Assembly: GCA_038150225.1 (NCBI GenBank) | Contig: JAYQWG010000021.1 | Span: 1 to 40,573 of the forward strand | DNA: 40,573 bases | Origin: Lucifugimonas sp038150225 | GTDB lineage: Bacteria; Chloroflexota; Dehalococcoidia; Lucifugimonadales; Lucifugimonadaceae | Reading direction: 5' to 3' | Shown: in pieces, positions 33,414-40,573 of the stretch | Layout of the letters: each line of letters opens with the position of its first letter | Position numbering within the stretch: the stretch's first letter is position 1 | Translations under genes and position numbers: made by a program | Notes under the pieces: model-generated | What the model saw: the letters and a program-made list of their open reading frames with translations, nothing else | The model's database searches: none | What the model was told of the DNA's origin: nothing

Positions 33414-34376
33414 TCAGTCTTCGGTCAGCAGATTGATCGGAGCGCCAGCGATCCACGCGTTCAAGTTCTCAATTGATTTCTCGAAGAAATCCTTAAGGGT
33501 GTCCATGGTGGCGTAGCCCAAATGAGGTGACAAAACCACGTTATCGAGTCGAGTAAGGAGGTGGTCTTTAGGAAGTGGTTCAACGTCATAAACATCGAGC
33601 GCAGCACCTGCAATATGGTTTTCGCTAAGAGCATTGATCAGTGCTTCTTCCTGAACGATCGGACCTCTTGAGGTATTGACGAGATATGCACTTGGTTTCA
33701 TCAGACCAAACTCGTGATTCCCGATCCATCCCCGGCTCAAGTCCGTTAGGGGAACGTGAATCGAAAGGATGTCAGATCGCCGGAACAGCTCATCTCGTTT
33801 TACGTACTCGACGTTATGAGATGCAGCTCGTTCCGCGTCCAGGGTCGGACCCCATGCAATCACGTCCATATCGAACGCGTTGCCGTAACCGGCAACTTTC
33901 GTCCCGAGGCGCCCCATACCGAGTATGCCGAGGGTTTTACCACCCAGGCTTTCGGCAGTACGGGTTTGCCAGTTTCCTTCTCACATTTGCCGATATTCCC
34001 AGGGAACATTCCGAGTGACGGCGAGAACCAGAGCCCATGCCAACTCTGCAGTCGAATTACCTCGCCCACGAGATCCTGTCGTGATGCAAACCAACACGTC
34101 ATTTTTTGCAGCGGCTTCGAGATTAACGTTCGCCTGCCGCGCTCCTGTGCCGGCAATCAGTTCAAGGTTTGGAAGTCTAGACAGTACTGACGAAGGAAAT
34201 CTGGTCCTCTCTCTGGTCGTCACGACCGCGTGATAAGGCTTGAGTCGATCGATCAACGCATCCTCATCGAGGATCGTGTCATAGTAAATATCGATCTCAG
34301 CATCATTTACTTGAGACCAATCGACTAGCTCGTCAGCTACATGCCAGTAATCGTCGAGAACAGCAATTCGTTTCAT
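33414..34376 (-). pseudogene. D-2-hydroxyacid dehydrogenase interrupted by an in-frame TGA
   Basis: NAD-dependent 2-hydroxyacid dehydrogenase of the phosphoglycerate dehydrogenase group. From ATG 34376 (MKRIAVLDDYW) the protein reads through the substrate domain (TTRERTRFP, NLELIAGTGARQANV) to EYRQM, then TGA at 33983-33981 (codon 132), then on in the same frame: EGNWQTRTAESLGGKTLG, the nucleotide-binding GILGMGRLG, the catalytic Arg in VNTSRGPIV, Glu in DVYDVEPLP and His in LSPHLGY. The family normally has Arg at the TGA site (mREG), so CGA to TGA is the simplest event. The spot is not a Cys site and shows no SECIS-like loop. A restart inside the second part would give only a Rossmann fragment. 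Confidence 0.75.
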
Positions 34377-34421
34377 CAGGTGTTCACCTCGCCGAAAAGA
34401 ATAGACGAAAACCCTAAGATT

Positions 34422-34646
34422 GACCGATACCAGGTGCCAAAGAACAAGAGTGAATTCGGCACTGAACCCGGTCAATTCAGCACCCCGACCAACTTCAACT
34501 TCGACCCCGGTGGAAACTTCATCGTTTCCTAGTTCCTAGGACACCGATTACAAGCTTTGACCTGGGACGGGCAGTTGATCAGAGAGCATGGGTCTGGCAT
34601 TTTCCAGGAACCGCGCAGCCTGGCATTCGATTCAGGTGAGTTTTCA
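34422..34646 (+). pseudogene. Remnant of an NHL-repeat protein
   Basis: In one frame, on both sides of a TAG at 34530, the sequence reads like two NHL/SMP-30-type beta-propeller blades: FGTEPGQFSTPTNFNFDPGG, then NFIVS, the stop, HRLQALTWDGQLIREHGSG and FQEPRSLAFDSG. There is no plausible start or further blade, so this is a decayed fragment about 75 codons long. It lies between the 5' ends of the dehydrogenase pseudogene and the MBL-fold hydrolase gene. Confidence 0.6.
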
Positions 34647-34757
34647 ACGCCTCTTCGAGCTCAGTCCAGCTGCCAACCACCTCCGAATCCTCGCTATCCA
34701 CCTTGCACTCAATACCCTCACGGTGTAGAACTCGCACAGCTTTCTCGAACTAGTTAT

Positions 34758-35630
34758 ATGACTAACTCAAACCGGCGACAAAACAACACTCTTACCGTTG
34801 GTGATGTCCACATCACAGGACTAACCGATGGCAGCGTTACTTTCGATCCCCGACAGTTGTTCCCGGAAACTCCTCTTGAAGCATGGGAGCCGTTTTACGA
34901 TCGGTTCCCTGAGTACTTTTCAGGGCAGCATTTCAAGAACAATCTCGGTTCGTTTGTTTTCACGTCTGGTGACCAGCGAGTTATCGCGGATACGGGATTC
35001 GGACCTCACGGCGAAATGTTGGGACACCCGGCTCCCGGCGAGTTAATGAATGATCTCGCGAAGAACGGCATAGACCCAGACTCGATCAATACCGTTTTTC
35101 TGACCCACCTGCACGGAGATCACGTCGGCTGGAACCTTAGGGAAGACCGACGGGATCGTCCCGTCACTTTTCCAAACGCAAAATACCGAGTCCATGAAGC
35201 TGACTGGAATCATTTCACGTCACCTGAGTTGCTAGATCATCCTTTGCGTGGAAAACCCACGAGACGAAGCGTCATTCCACTCGATGAAATGGGCTTGCTG
35301 GAACTCATGGACGGTGAAACAGAGCTGGCACCTGGCGTAACCGCATTTCCAACACCGGGTCACACACCTGGTCACATGAGCCTGCTCATCGCTTCACAGA
35401 ACGAGCGTGCAATCTTGGTGGGTGACATCTTGGGATCACCAATGCAGGCAACTGCGACCGACTATCTCTACACTCCCGATTGGGACACACAAATGGGTGT
35501 TAACGCGAGGAACTCGATTCTCGACAAAGCAGAAAACGAGAAGGCTGTTGTCATTGGTAGCCATCTGAGCTATCCGGGTTGGGGCACGATGATTCGCTGG
35601 GAAGGCAAGCGCTACTGGAAAGCCCTTTAG
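34758..35630 (+). CDS. Metallo-beta-lactamase-fold hydrolase
   Basis: A 290-aa MBL-fold hydrolase with the di-metal motif THLHGDHVGW (H117, H119, D121, H122), a third-ligand region in TPGHTPGHMS, the bridging Asp in ILVGDILG and a final His in IGSHLSYPGWG. Such proteins open lactones or hydrolyse esters; N-acyl homoserine lactonases and related enzymes share this arrangement. I chose ATG 34758 because the family N-terminus begins here, while the longer frame upstream (from 34557) is NHL remnant. The ribosome site is weak. It is followed by cupin and amidohydrolase genes on the same strand. Confidence 0.83.
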   Translation: MTNSNRRQNNTLTVGDVHITGLTDGSVTFDPRQLFPETPLEAWEPFYDRFPEYFSGQHFKNNLGSFVFTSGDQRVIADTGFGPHGEMLGHPAPGELMNDLAKNGIDPDSINTVFLTHLHGDHVGWNLREDRRDRPVTFPNAKYRVHEADWNHFTSPELLDHPLRGKPTRRSVIPLDEMGLLELMDGETELAPGVTAFPTPGHTPGHMSLLIASQNERAILVGDILGSPMQATATDYLYTPDWDTQMGVNARNSILDKAENEKAVVIGSHLSYPGWGTMIRWEGKRYWKAL

Positions 35631-35664
35631 CGACCCTTGGCGGCCCAAACTATAAGGATCGAGA

Positions 35665-36027
35665 ATGACCGAAGAGTTCTACACAAAAGACACAACATCA
35701 ACCGAGTGGGAAGCCAGTCACAATCCGAAACTCGGTGTCGACCTGGGCCGCCTGATGCTCCGCAAAGACCCGAAAAACGGAGCCGAAATTCGGATGATCC
35801 GTTATCCGAAAGGGGTGCTCAATCCTGAACATACTCATCCGTGCGGTCACGGTATTTTTGTTCTCGAAGGGACCCTACGTACGCACAAAAGAGAGTTTGG
35901 ACCCAGGACCTGGGTATGGTTTCCACAAGGTGAGGTCATGGAGCATGGTGCAACGGAAGATGGCGATGTCGTAGATATATTTATCACCGATGGCGCTTTC
36001 GAAATCTGGTACGAAGACGATAAATAG
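35665..36027 (+). CDS. Cupin-domain protein
   Basis: A single-domain cupin of 120 aa. The first cupin motif is HTHPCGHGIFVLEG (residues 57-70), with its His residues and Glu as metal ligands. Motif 2 is represented by FPQGEVMEHGATEDG. AAGGA lies 7 nt before the ATG. The gap to the MBL gene is 34 nt and to the amidohydrolase gene 30 nt, suggesting one operon. Function is not evident; small cupins of this type can be dioxygenases, isomerases or sensors. Confidence 0.8.
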   Translation: MTEEFYTKDTTSTEWEASHNPKLGVDLGRLMLRKDPKNGAEIRMIRYPKGVLNPEHTHPCGHGIFVLEGTLRTHKREFGPRTWVWFPQGEVMEHGATEDGDVVDIFITDGAFEIWYEDDK

Positions 36028-36057
36028 TCGCGAGCAAATCGGAGAAGTCACGAACTA

Positions 36058-37314
36058 ATGCCTGAACGAGTAATCATCAAAGCAAACCGAATAGCCAATG
36101 AACACACGAACGGTTGGCTGAACGATCATGCCATCGTGGTCGAAGGCAACAAAATCGAATCAGTAACTCCGGTGGCATCGCTGGGCTCCACAGACAGTGC
36201 CAAGGTCCTCGATCTCGGTGATGTGTCAGTTCTTCCCGGTTTGGTAGATGCACACTGTCACATGCATTGCAGCGCTACTCACGACGCGCAGGCACTCGCC
36301 CTTACTGAAAACGACCAACAGCTAACGATCCGCGCCACTAACAACATGCGGAAGGCAGTACTGGCTGGAACGACGACCATTCGTGACCTTGGATCACGAA
36401 ACCAGGTTGCATTTGCTGTCAGGCAAATGATTGAAGACGGGCACACTCCCGGTCCTCGGCTGCTCCTAGCAGGTACACCAATTACGATTACGGCGGGGCA
36501 CTGCTGGTTCTTCGGGACGGAAGCCGACTCGATCGATCAAATCCGAACTGCGGTACGAACCCAGGTCAAACTGGGTGCCAACGTCATCAAAATGATGGCG
36601 ACGGGCGGAATGTTCACGCCAACAGCCAACCCACGCCGACCGCAATACACGGTGGATCAACTAAAAGCCGCCGTTGACGAAGCTAACCGCATGAACGTCC
36701 CAATCGTCACTCACACGTTGTCAGCTCAAGGAGTTCGAAACGTCGTCGAGGCGGGTGTTGACCAACTAATCCACTCTCGCTGGTATGACGTTGACCCTAC
36801 GAAGGGACTTGACTACGACGCTGACACTGTCAAAAAGATGGCTGATCAAGGACAGTGGGTGGACCCCACGATTGGTCACTACCTATTAGGTCAGGAAGCA
36901 AAGGCAAGAGGTGAAATTGGACCAATGGATCCTCACTGGGCAGTTTCGTTCAAGGTTGTCCCACACGAGGGACACGTGGAAACGTTGATGAAAATGTACG
37001 ATGCTGGAGTCAGGTTCACGACAGGTCTCGACATGGGCATGGCGTACGGCACACACGATCGTTCAGCAGCCAACGCCTGGGCATTTGTGGATTACCTCGG
37101 ATGGGATAACTGGAAGGCTGTCCACGCCTCCACAGCTGGAACTGCGGAGGCTTTGCAACTTAGCGATCAGATCGGAAGCCTGAAACCAGGATTGCAGGCC
37201 GACATCGCTGTGTTCGATGGGGACCCTTCCCAGAACATTCGAGAGATGGATCGAGCTTCTACTGTTCTACAAGGTGGAAAGATTCTTAAGTTGCAAGATG
37301 AGGTACTCGTTTAG
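36058..37314 (+). CDS. Imidazolonepropionase-like amidohydrolase
   Basis: A 418-aa metal-dependent hydrolase of the cyclic amidohydrolase superfamily, closest in pattern to Xaa-Pro dipeptidase/imidazolonepropionase-like enzymes. The first metal motif is GLVDAHCHMH (H66, H68). A likely carboxylated Lys lies in GANVIKMMATGG, further ligands in VTHTLSAQG and LIHSRWYD, and the last catalytic Asp in FTTGLDMGMA. The C-terminal SLKPGLQADIAVFDGDP, with the N-terminal strand, forms the usual composite beta-sandwich. GGAGAAG precedes the ATG. It is the third gene of the MBL-cupin-amidohydrolase run. Confidence 0.88.
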   Translation: MPERVIIKANRIANEHTNGWLNDHAIVVEGNKIESVTPVASLGSTDSAKVLDLGDVSVLPGLVDAHCHMHCSATHDAQALALTENDQQLTIRATNNMRKAVLAGTTTIRDLGSRNQVAFAVRQMIEDGHTPGPRLLLAGTPITITAGHCWFFGTEADSIDQIRTAVRTQVKLGANVIKMMATGGMFTPTANPRRPQYTVDQLKAAVDEANRMNVPIVTHTLSAQGVRNVVEAGVDQLIHSRWYDVDPTKGLDYDADTVKKMADQGQWVDPTIGHYLLGQEAKARGEIGPMDPHWAVSFKVVPHEGHVETLMKMYDAGVRFTTGLDMGMAYGTHDRSAANAWAFVDYLGWDNWKAVHASTAGTAEALQLSDQIGSLKPGLQADIAVFDGDPSQNIREMDRASTVLQGGKILKLQDEVLV

Positions 37315-37325
37315 CGAGTAGCCGA

Positions 37326-37547
37326 ACTGAATATGACCTTCTACGATCACTTGCGGTAAACGCTGGAAAAGTCATGACCCAACGTCAGCTTCTGCAGGCT
37401 ATGTGGGGCCCCGAGTACGGTGAAGAAACCGAGTACCTCAGGACTTTCGTCAAGCAGCTTCGTCGGAAGCTCGAAGAGGATCCTTCACGACCGAAACCAA
37501 TCCTGACCGAGCCTGGTGTTGGCTACCGTATGTTCTTAGAGCAGTAG
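37326..37547 (+). pseudogene. C-terminal remnant of a KdpE/OmpR-type response regulator
   Basis: Directly after the amidohydrolase stop codon a 73-codon frame encodes the end of a winged-helix DNA-binding domain: TEYDLLRSLAVNAGKV, then MTQRQLLQAMWGPEYGEE, TEYLRTFVKQLRRKLEED and ILTEPGVGYRM, ending at TAG 37545. The pattern is that of KdpE, the potassium-response regulator. The receiver domain and the first part of the effector domain are missing, and there is no start codon upstream. It is therefore a truncated relic; an internal ATG (37374) could give at most 57 aa. Confidence 0.75.
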
Positions 37548-37565
37548 CCAACCTTCACCAAATCA

Positions 37566-37585
37566 GGCTCTAGCGCCCTAGAGCC
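37566..37585. terminator. Hairpin between the KdpE remnant and the dehydratase 3' end
   Basis: GGCTCTAG (37566-37573) pairs perfectly with CTAGAGCC (37578-37585) around CGCC. It spans the stop codon of the minus-strand dehydratase and has a T-rich tail only on the plus strand. It is a possible terminator for plus-strand transcription. Confidence 0.4.
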
Positions 37586-39591
37586 TTCTTACCGGCTTCC
37601 AGCGTTTCGATAATCGAATCGACATCGAACACGCAACCACCCCAGGTACCACCACTGGCGGACTGAAGAGCTGCCCATAGTCTCGAATCCTGCGGGAGTT
37701 GTGGATGCGGCGCTAAGTCATCTGGTTCACCCCGGCGTTCAAGCTCCTCGGTGCCCCAGTCTGCTCCCTTGTTCTCACCGTTCTCGCCAACGAGATTGAG
37801 AGACCCAGCAAGGTTGTTACGGTCGACGATGATTTCGACCAGATCACCGTCTTTCACTCGGCCAATCGGTCCGCCTGCGAGGGCTTCGGGACCGACGTGA
37901 CCAATGCATGCTCCAGTTGAAACACCAGAGAACCTCGCATCGGTAATTAACGCGACATATTTGCCATATGAAAGGTGTTTCAACGCTGCGGTGAGTTGAT
38001 AAACCTCTTCCATTCCGGTTCCGAGTGGACCACCACAGGTGACGATCATGATATCGCCTGCCTTGATCTTCTCTTCCTCATCACGGGACTTGATCGCCCG
38101 AATTGCGTCGCGTTCCGATCGGAATACACGAGCTGTACCGGTGTTGCGGTAGACGCCATCATCGTCAACAACCGTTGGATCAATCGCCGTGCTCTTGATC
38201 ACCGAGCCTTCGGGAGCAATGTTGCCCATGGGGAACGCAACAGTGCTTGTCAGACCTGCTGACTTCGCACGATCCGGCGACATGATTACGTTATCTGGGT
38301 CTACGCCATCGACCTCTTTGAGGTACTTGCGTGTGTCGTAACGTCGCTCCGAGTCTTCCCACCAGTTCAGGTTCTCGTCGAGCGTCTGACCGGTCGCGGT
38401 GTAAACGCTTGTGTCGATTAGTCCAAGCTTCCTTAGGTGCAACATGACTTCTGGCACACCACCGGCAGCGTAAAGCTGAGTCGTTGGATGTCCAACTGGA
38501 CCGTTCGGAAGAACGTCAACCAGTCTAGGGACCTCAAGGTTTACTCGGTTCCAGTCATCCACACCCATGCGCTTCCGCCCAGCTGCGTGTGCGATGGCTG
38601 GCAAATGAAGCAGGAGGTTGGTCGATCCACCGCAAGCTGCATGAACCGCCATAGCGTTTTCGAAAGATGCTTCCTGGAGAATGTCCTGTGAGGTTACTCC
38701 TCGACGTTCCATCGCCACCAACGCCCGTGCTGATCGACGTGCGATATCGTGCCATGCAGGCGTTCCACTGGGAGAAAGCGCTGCGTGAGTAATAGCAAGA
38801 CCAAGAGCTTCTGAGACCACCTGTGAGGTACCCGCAGTACCCAGAAACTGACAACCACCACCTGGAGACGCACACGAACGACACCCGACGTCCTGCGCGT
38901 ATTCGAGCGTGACTTCACCTTGAGCAAATCGAGCGCCAATTGATTGGATCTGACCGGTATCTTCTCCAATGTGCGGCTTCAACGTGGTTCCACCTGGCAC
39001 GACCACTGTCGGCTGCTGATGCAATCCGGCAAGTGCCATCATCATTGCCGGGAGTCCTTTGTCGCATGAAGCGACTCCGAGAACTCCTCGAGCCGTCGGG
39101 AGCGATCGAGCAATTCGCCTGAAAACTTGAGCGGCATCATTTCGATAAGGCAACGAATCGAGCATGCCAGTAGTGCCCTGAGTTCGACCATCGCATGGGT
39201 CCGAGCAGAATGCAGCGAATGGAACTGATTTCAGTTCCTTCAACTCGTAAGCGGCCGAAGTCACCATGTCACGAAGTTCGAAGTGACCTGTGTGAAGTCC
39301 TAGGGCAATAGGAGAGCCGTCTTCTTCTTTCACACCACCAACAGTCGAAAGAATGATGAACTGCTTGCGCAGCAACTCTGAAGGGTTCCAACCCATCCCT
39401 GCGTTCTGAGACATACCAAAGTGGTTTCCACTTGGCTCTTCAATCAAAAATTCGGGAGTGAAAGGAACTTTGCCCTTTGGACCATCTGCGTGAGTTTTGA
39501 TCTCCCGAGTAGCGGGATCGGCTCCAACTCCAAGAACGCTCTCGATTGAGACGTCGACGGTGTCGTGGTCTGAGTAGACGCGAGTTGTCAT
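37570..39591 (-). CDS. YjhG/YagF-type D-xylonate dehydratase (IlvD/Edd family)
   Basis: Iron-sulfur dehydratase of 673 aa that removes water from a sugar acid to give a 2-keto-3-deoxy acid. It is longer than IlvD or Edd and matches the YjhG/YagF branch: FAAFCSDPCDGRTQGTTGM, GVLGVASCDKGLPAMM and DVGCRSCASPGGGCQFLGTA supply the cluster cysteines. MAVHAACGGSTNLLLHLPAI and LITDARFSGVSTGACIGHVG near the end are typical of the superfamily. The ATG at 39591 has AGGAC 6 nt upstream. The product 2-keto-3-deoxyxylonate would suit the HpcH/HpaI aldolases in this window, giving pyruvate and glycolaldehyde. Other aldonates remain possible. Confidence 0.85.
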   Translation of the reverse strand: MTTRVYSDHDTVDVSIESVLGVGADPATREIKTHADGPKGKVPFTPEFLIEEPSGNHFGMSQNAGMGWNPSELLRKQFIILSTVGGVKEEDGSPIALGLHTGHFELRDMVTSAAYELKELKSVPFAAFCSDPCDGRTQGTTGMLDSLPYRNDAAQVFRRIARSLPTARGVLGVASCDKGLPAMMMALAGLHQQPTVVVPGGTTLKPHIGEDTGQIQSIGARFAQGEVTLEYAQDVGCRSCASPGGGCQFLGTAGTSQVVSEALGLAITHAALSPSGTPAWHDIARRSARALVAMERRGVTSQDILQEASFENAMAVHAACGGSTNLLLHLPAIAHAAGRKRMGVDDWNRVNLEVPRLVDVLPNGPVGHPTTQLYAAGGVPEVMLHLRKLGLIDTSVYTATGQTLDENLNWWEDSERRYDTRKYLKEVDGVDPDNVIMSPDRAKSAGLTSTVAFPMGNIAPEGSVIKSTAIDPTVVDDDGVYRNTGTARVFRSERDAIRAIKSRDEEEKIKAGDIMIVTCGGPLGTGMEEVYQLTAALKHLSYGKYVALITDARFSGVSTGACIGHVGPEALAGGPIGRVKDGDLVEIIVDRNNLAGSLNLVGENGENKGADWGTEELERRGEPDDLAPHPQLPQDSRLWAALQSASGGTWGGCVFDVDSIIETLEAGKKALGR

Positions 39592-39927
39592 CTATTCGTC
39601 CTGTCTTTCAAGGTCAATTTCGTTTTTCTAAAAGTGCGTCGTGAATAGTACCGCTAGTTGCGATGGTTTAGCGCCGTTCCATGATCGAGCGCACGGTCCA
39701 ATATGAACGCCGAACTAATTGAAGTAATTAACTCGAGTGTGTGAATGCCTGAGGAAACTCTCCAAGTATTTCACCCGTTGGCCCCGTTTCTTCCCTGGCC
39801 TACCCAAAGTTCCTCAAATGGCTCAAAGCGTAAGGGACAACAACTTTCCCCTCCCAACCAGCTACCGGTTAGGTGTAGAGTTGCGCACTGCATCACACCC
39901 AGTCAGTCAGATCCGGAGTACAACCGC
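39592..39927. other. Divergent intergenic region, dehydratase to NudC
   Basis: About 340 nt. A short plus-strand frame here lacks recognisable features and overlaps the start of NudC in another frame. I find no convincing promoter boxes or repeat in this stretch. Confidence 0.45.
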
Positions 39928-40573
39928 TTGGCATACACGCACACATTCGCAGGTAACCCTTTCGATCGCGGCGATCACGCTCGACGAGACGAAGATGAAC
40001 TGAAGAAGATGATGCGGCAATCAAACGCCAGGCACCTTCCGTTCCACAAACTGAAACCACTTGTCTCGAGAAACAGCTCTGCTGAACTCGGCTGGATCGG
40101 TCACGAATTCCTCGACGATCTCCCCCCTGAAGCCGGTGGTCCGAAATTTCTAGGTTTCGATGAAGAGCGAAATCCGCACTTTGCTGTCGATATTTCTGTC
40201 GTAGAAGACCCATCACCAATTGCTGCACGCCTCCCCGGAGCTTTTTTTGAAGACGGTCGAGCCGCCGCGACGGATGTTCCTGCCCAGCAATCGGGAATCA
40301 TCGCTCAGGCTCGCTCAAATCTGAACTGGCACGCATCTCACCGTTTTTGCTCAACCTGCGGATACGAATCACAGAGCCACCGGGGTGGCCTCATGCGTAA
40401 ATGTGAGAGATGCGGTGCAGAGCACTTTCCTCGCACCGATCCCGTCGCAATCATGCTTGTGTACAAGGGCGATAAGTGCGTAATGGGGCAAACGCTGGCA
40501 CGGCAGGGTTCTACGTTTTACTCGTGTCTGGCTGGATTCATGGATCAGGGTGAATCAATCGAGGAAGCCGTTA
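39928..40573 (+). CDS. nudC: NADH pyrophosphatase (NudC-type Nudix hydrolase), cut by the window edge
   Basis: N-terminal 215 residues of a NudC-type enzyme, which cleaves NADH to NMNH and AMP and can remove NAD caps from RNA. The start YTHTFAGNPFDRGDHARRDE, then PKFLGFDEERNPHFAVD, the segment AQARSNLNWHASHRFC and the four-Cys zinc ribbon (FCSTCGYES and KCERCGAEHF) are family features, as is PRTDPVAIMLV. The Nudix box begins at GFMDQGESIEEAV and runs off the edge. The start is TTG 39928, supported by CCGGAG 9 nt upstream. The catalytic Glu residues lie outside the window. Confidence 0.87.
   Translation, partial: MAYTHTFAGNPFDRGDHARRDEDELKKMMRQSNARHLPFHKLKPLVSRNSSAELGWIGHEFLDDLPPEAGGPKFLGFDEERNPHFAVDISVVEDPSPIAARLPGAFFEDGRAAATDVPAQQSGIIAQARSNLNWHASHRFCSTCGYESQSHRGGLMRKCERCGAEHFPRTDPVAIMLVYKGDKCVMGQTLARQGSTFYSCLAGFMDQGESIEEAV

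Noticed and set aside
33981..33983. Second selenocysteine codon in the D-2-hydroxyacid dehydrogenase
   Set aside because: The site is normally Arg, not Cys, and no SECIS-like hairpin with a G-starting loop follows it.
3669..34000. General reassignment of UGA to a sense codon
   Set aside because: UGA ends several clearly intact genes here (gcvPA and the DehI-like gene), so it is a normal stop in this genome.
34557..34757. N-terminal extension of the MBL-fold hydrolase
   Set aside because: This part reads as an NHL-repeat remnant, and the MBL family start begins at ATG 34758.
39737..40003. 88-aa frame before nudC
   Set aside because: It overlaps the NudC N-terminus in another frame; NudC has clear family motifs and this frame has none.
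1..40573. CRISPR array, prophage, insertion sequence or integrase
   Set aside because: I saw no regularly spaced direct repeats, no transposase or integrase genes and no phage genes.

Overview
The window is a bacterial chromosome segment of moderate GC. It carries core genes (rpoB, rpoC, thrS, citrate synthase, the full glycine cleavage T-H-P1-P2 set, two tRNAs) beside many catabolic genes for acidic and oxidised small molecules. The mix of HpcH/HpaI aldolases, RraA-like and D-2-hydroxyacid dehydrogenase genes, amidohydrolases, a YjhG/YagF dehydratase and a DehI-type dehalogenase, together with frequent TTG starts, recalls marine Chloroflexota of the SAR202/Dehalococcoidia type. That assignment is inference; a tree of RpoB or RpoC would settle it.

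Layout. 1-310 is non-coding, with a duplicated box-plus-hairpin module around a terminator. 311-3135 holds KDG kinase and KDPG aldolase on the minus strand and a divergent HpcH/HpaI aldolase. 3185-5073 holds an inverted repeat pair, a peroxiredoxin whose catalytic Cys codon is UGA (probable selenoprotein), a metal-dependent hydrolase and a small membrane protein. 5139-9509 is the gcvT-gcvH-gcvPA-gcvPB operon. 9541-10682 is a broken three-domain RidA gene. 10717-24127 on the minus strand holds rpoB, rpoC, tRNA-Val, thrS, citrate synthase and a MidA-type methyltransferase. 24547-29387 holds a PAP2-type membrane enzyme and a copper module (cytochrome c lipoprotein, CsoR, CopA, YHS protein, glutaredoxin) followed by tRNA-Asp. 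29878-39591 is an accessory catabolic region with several damaged or relic genes. The right edge cuts a NudC-type NADH pyrophosphatase.

How the genes may work together. KDG kinase and KDPG aldolase form the lower Entner-Doudoroff branch for sugar acids. The xylonate-type dehydratase and the second HpcH/HpaI aldolase could form a non-phosphorylated pentonate route to pyruvate and a C2 aldehyde. The copper genes form a self-regulated efflux unit, with a candidate CsoR operator between csoR and the divergent cytochrome.

The strongest unusual signal is the peroxiredoxin. An in-frame UGA lies exactly at the peroxidatic Cys of the TxxC motif and is followed, 17 nt later, by the apical loop of a perfectly paired 8-bp hairpin whose loop begins with G, which fits the bacterial SECIS model. 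By contrast, other interrupted genes in the window (RidA, RraA-like, D-2-hydroxyacid dehydrogenase, an NHL-repeat remnant, a KdpE-type remnant) look like ordinary gene decay or assembly error.
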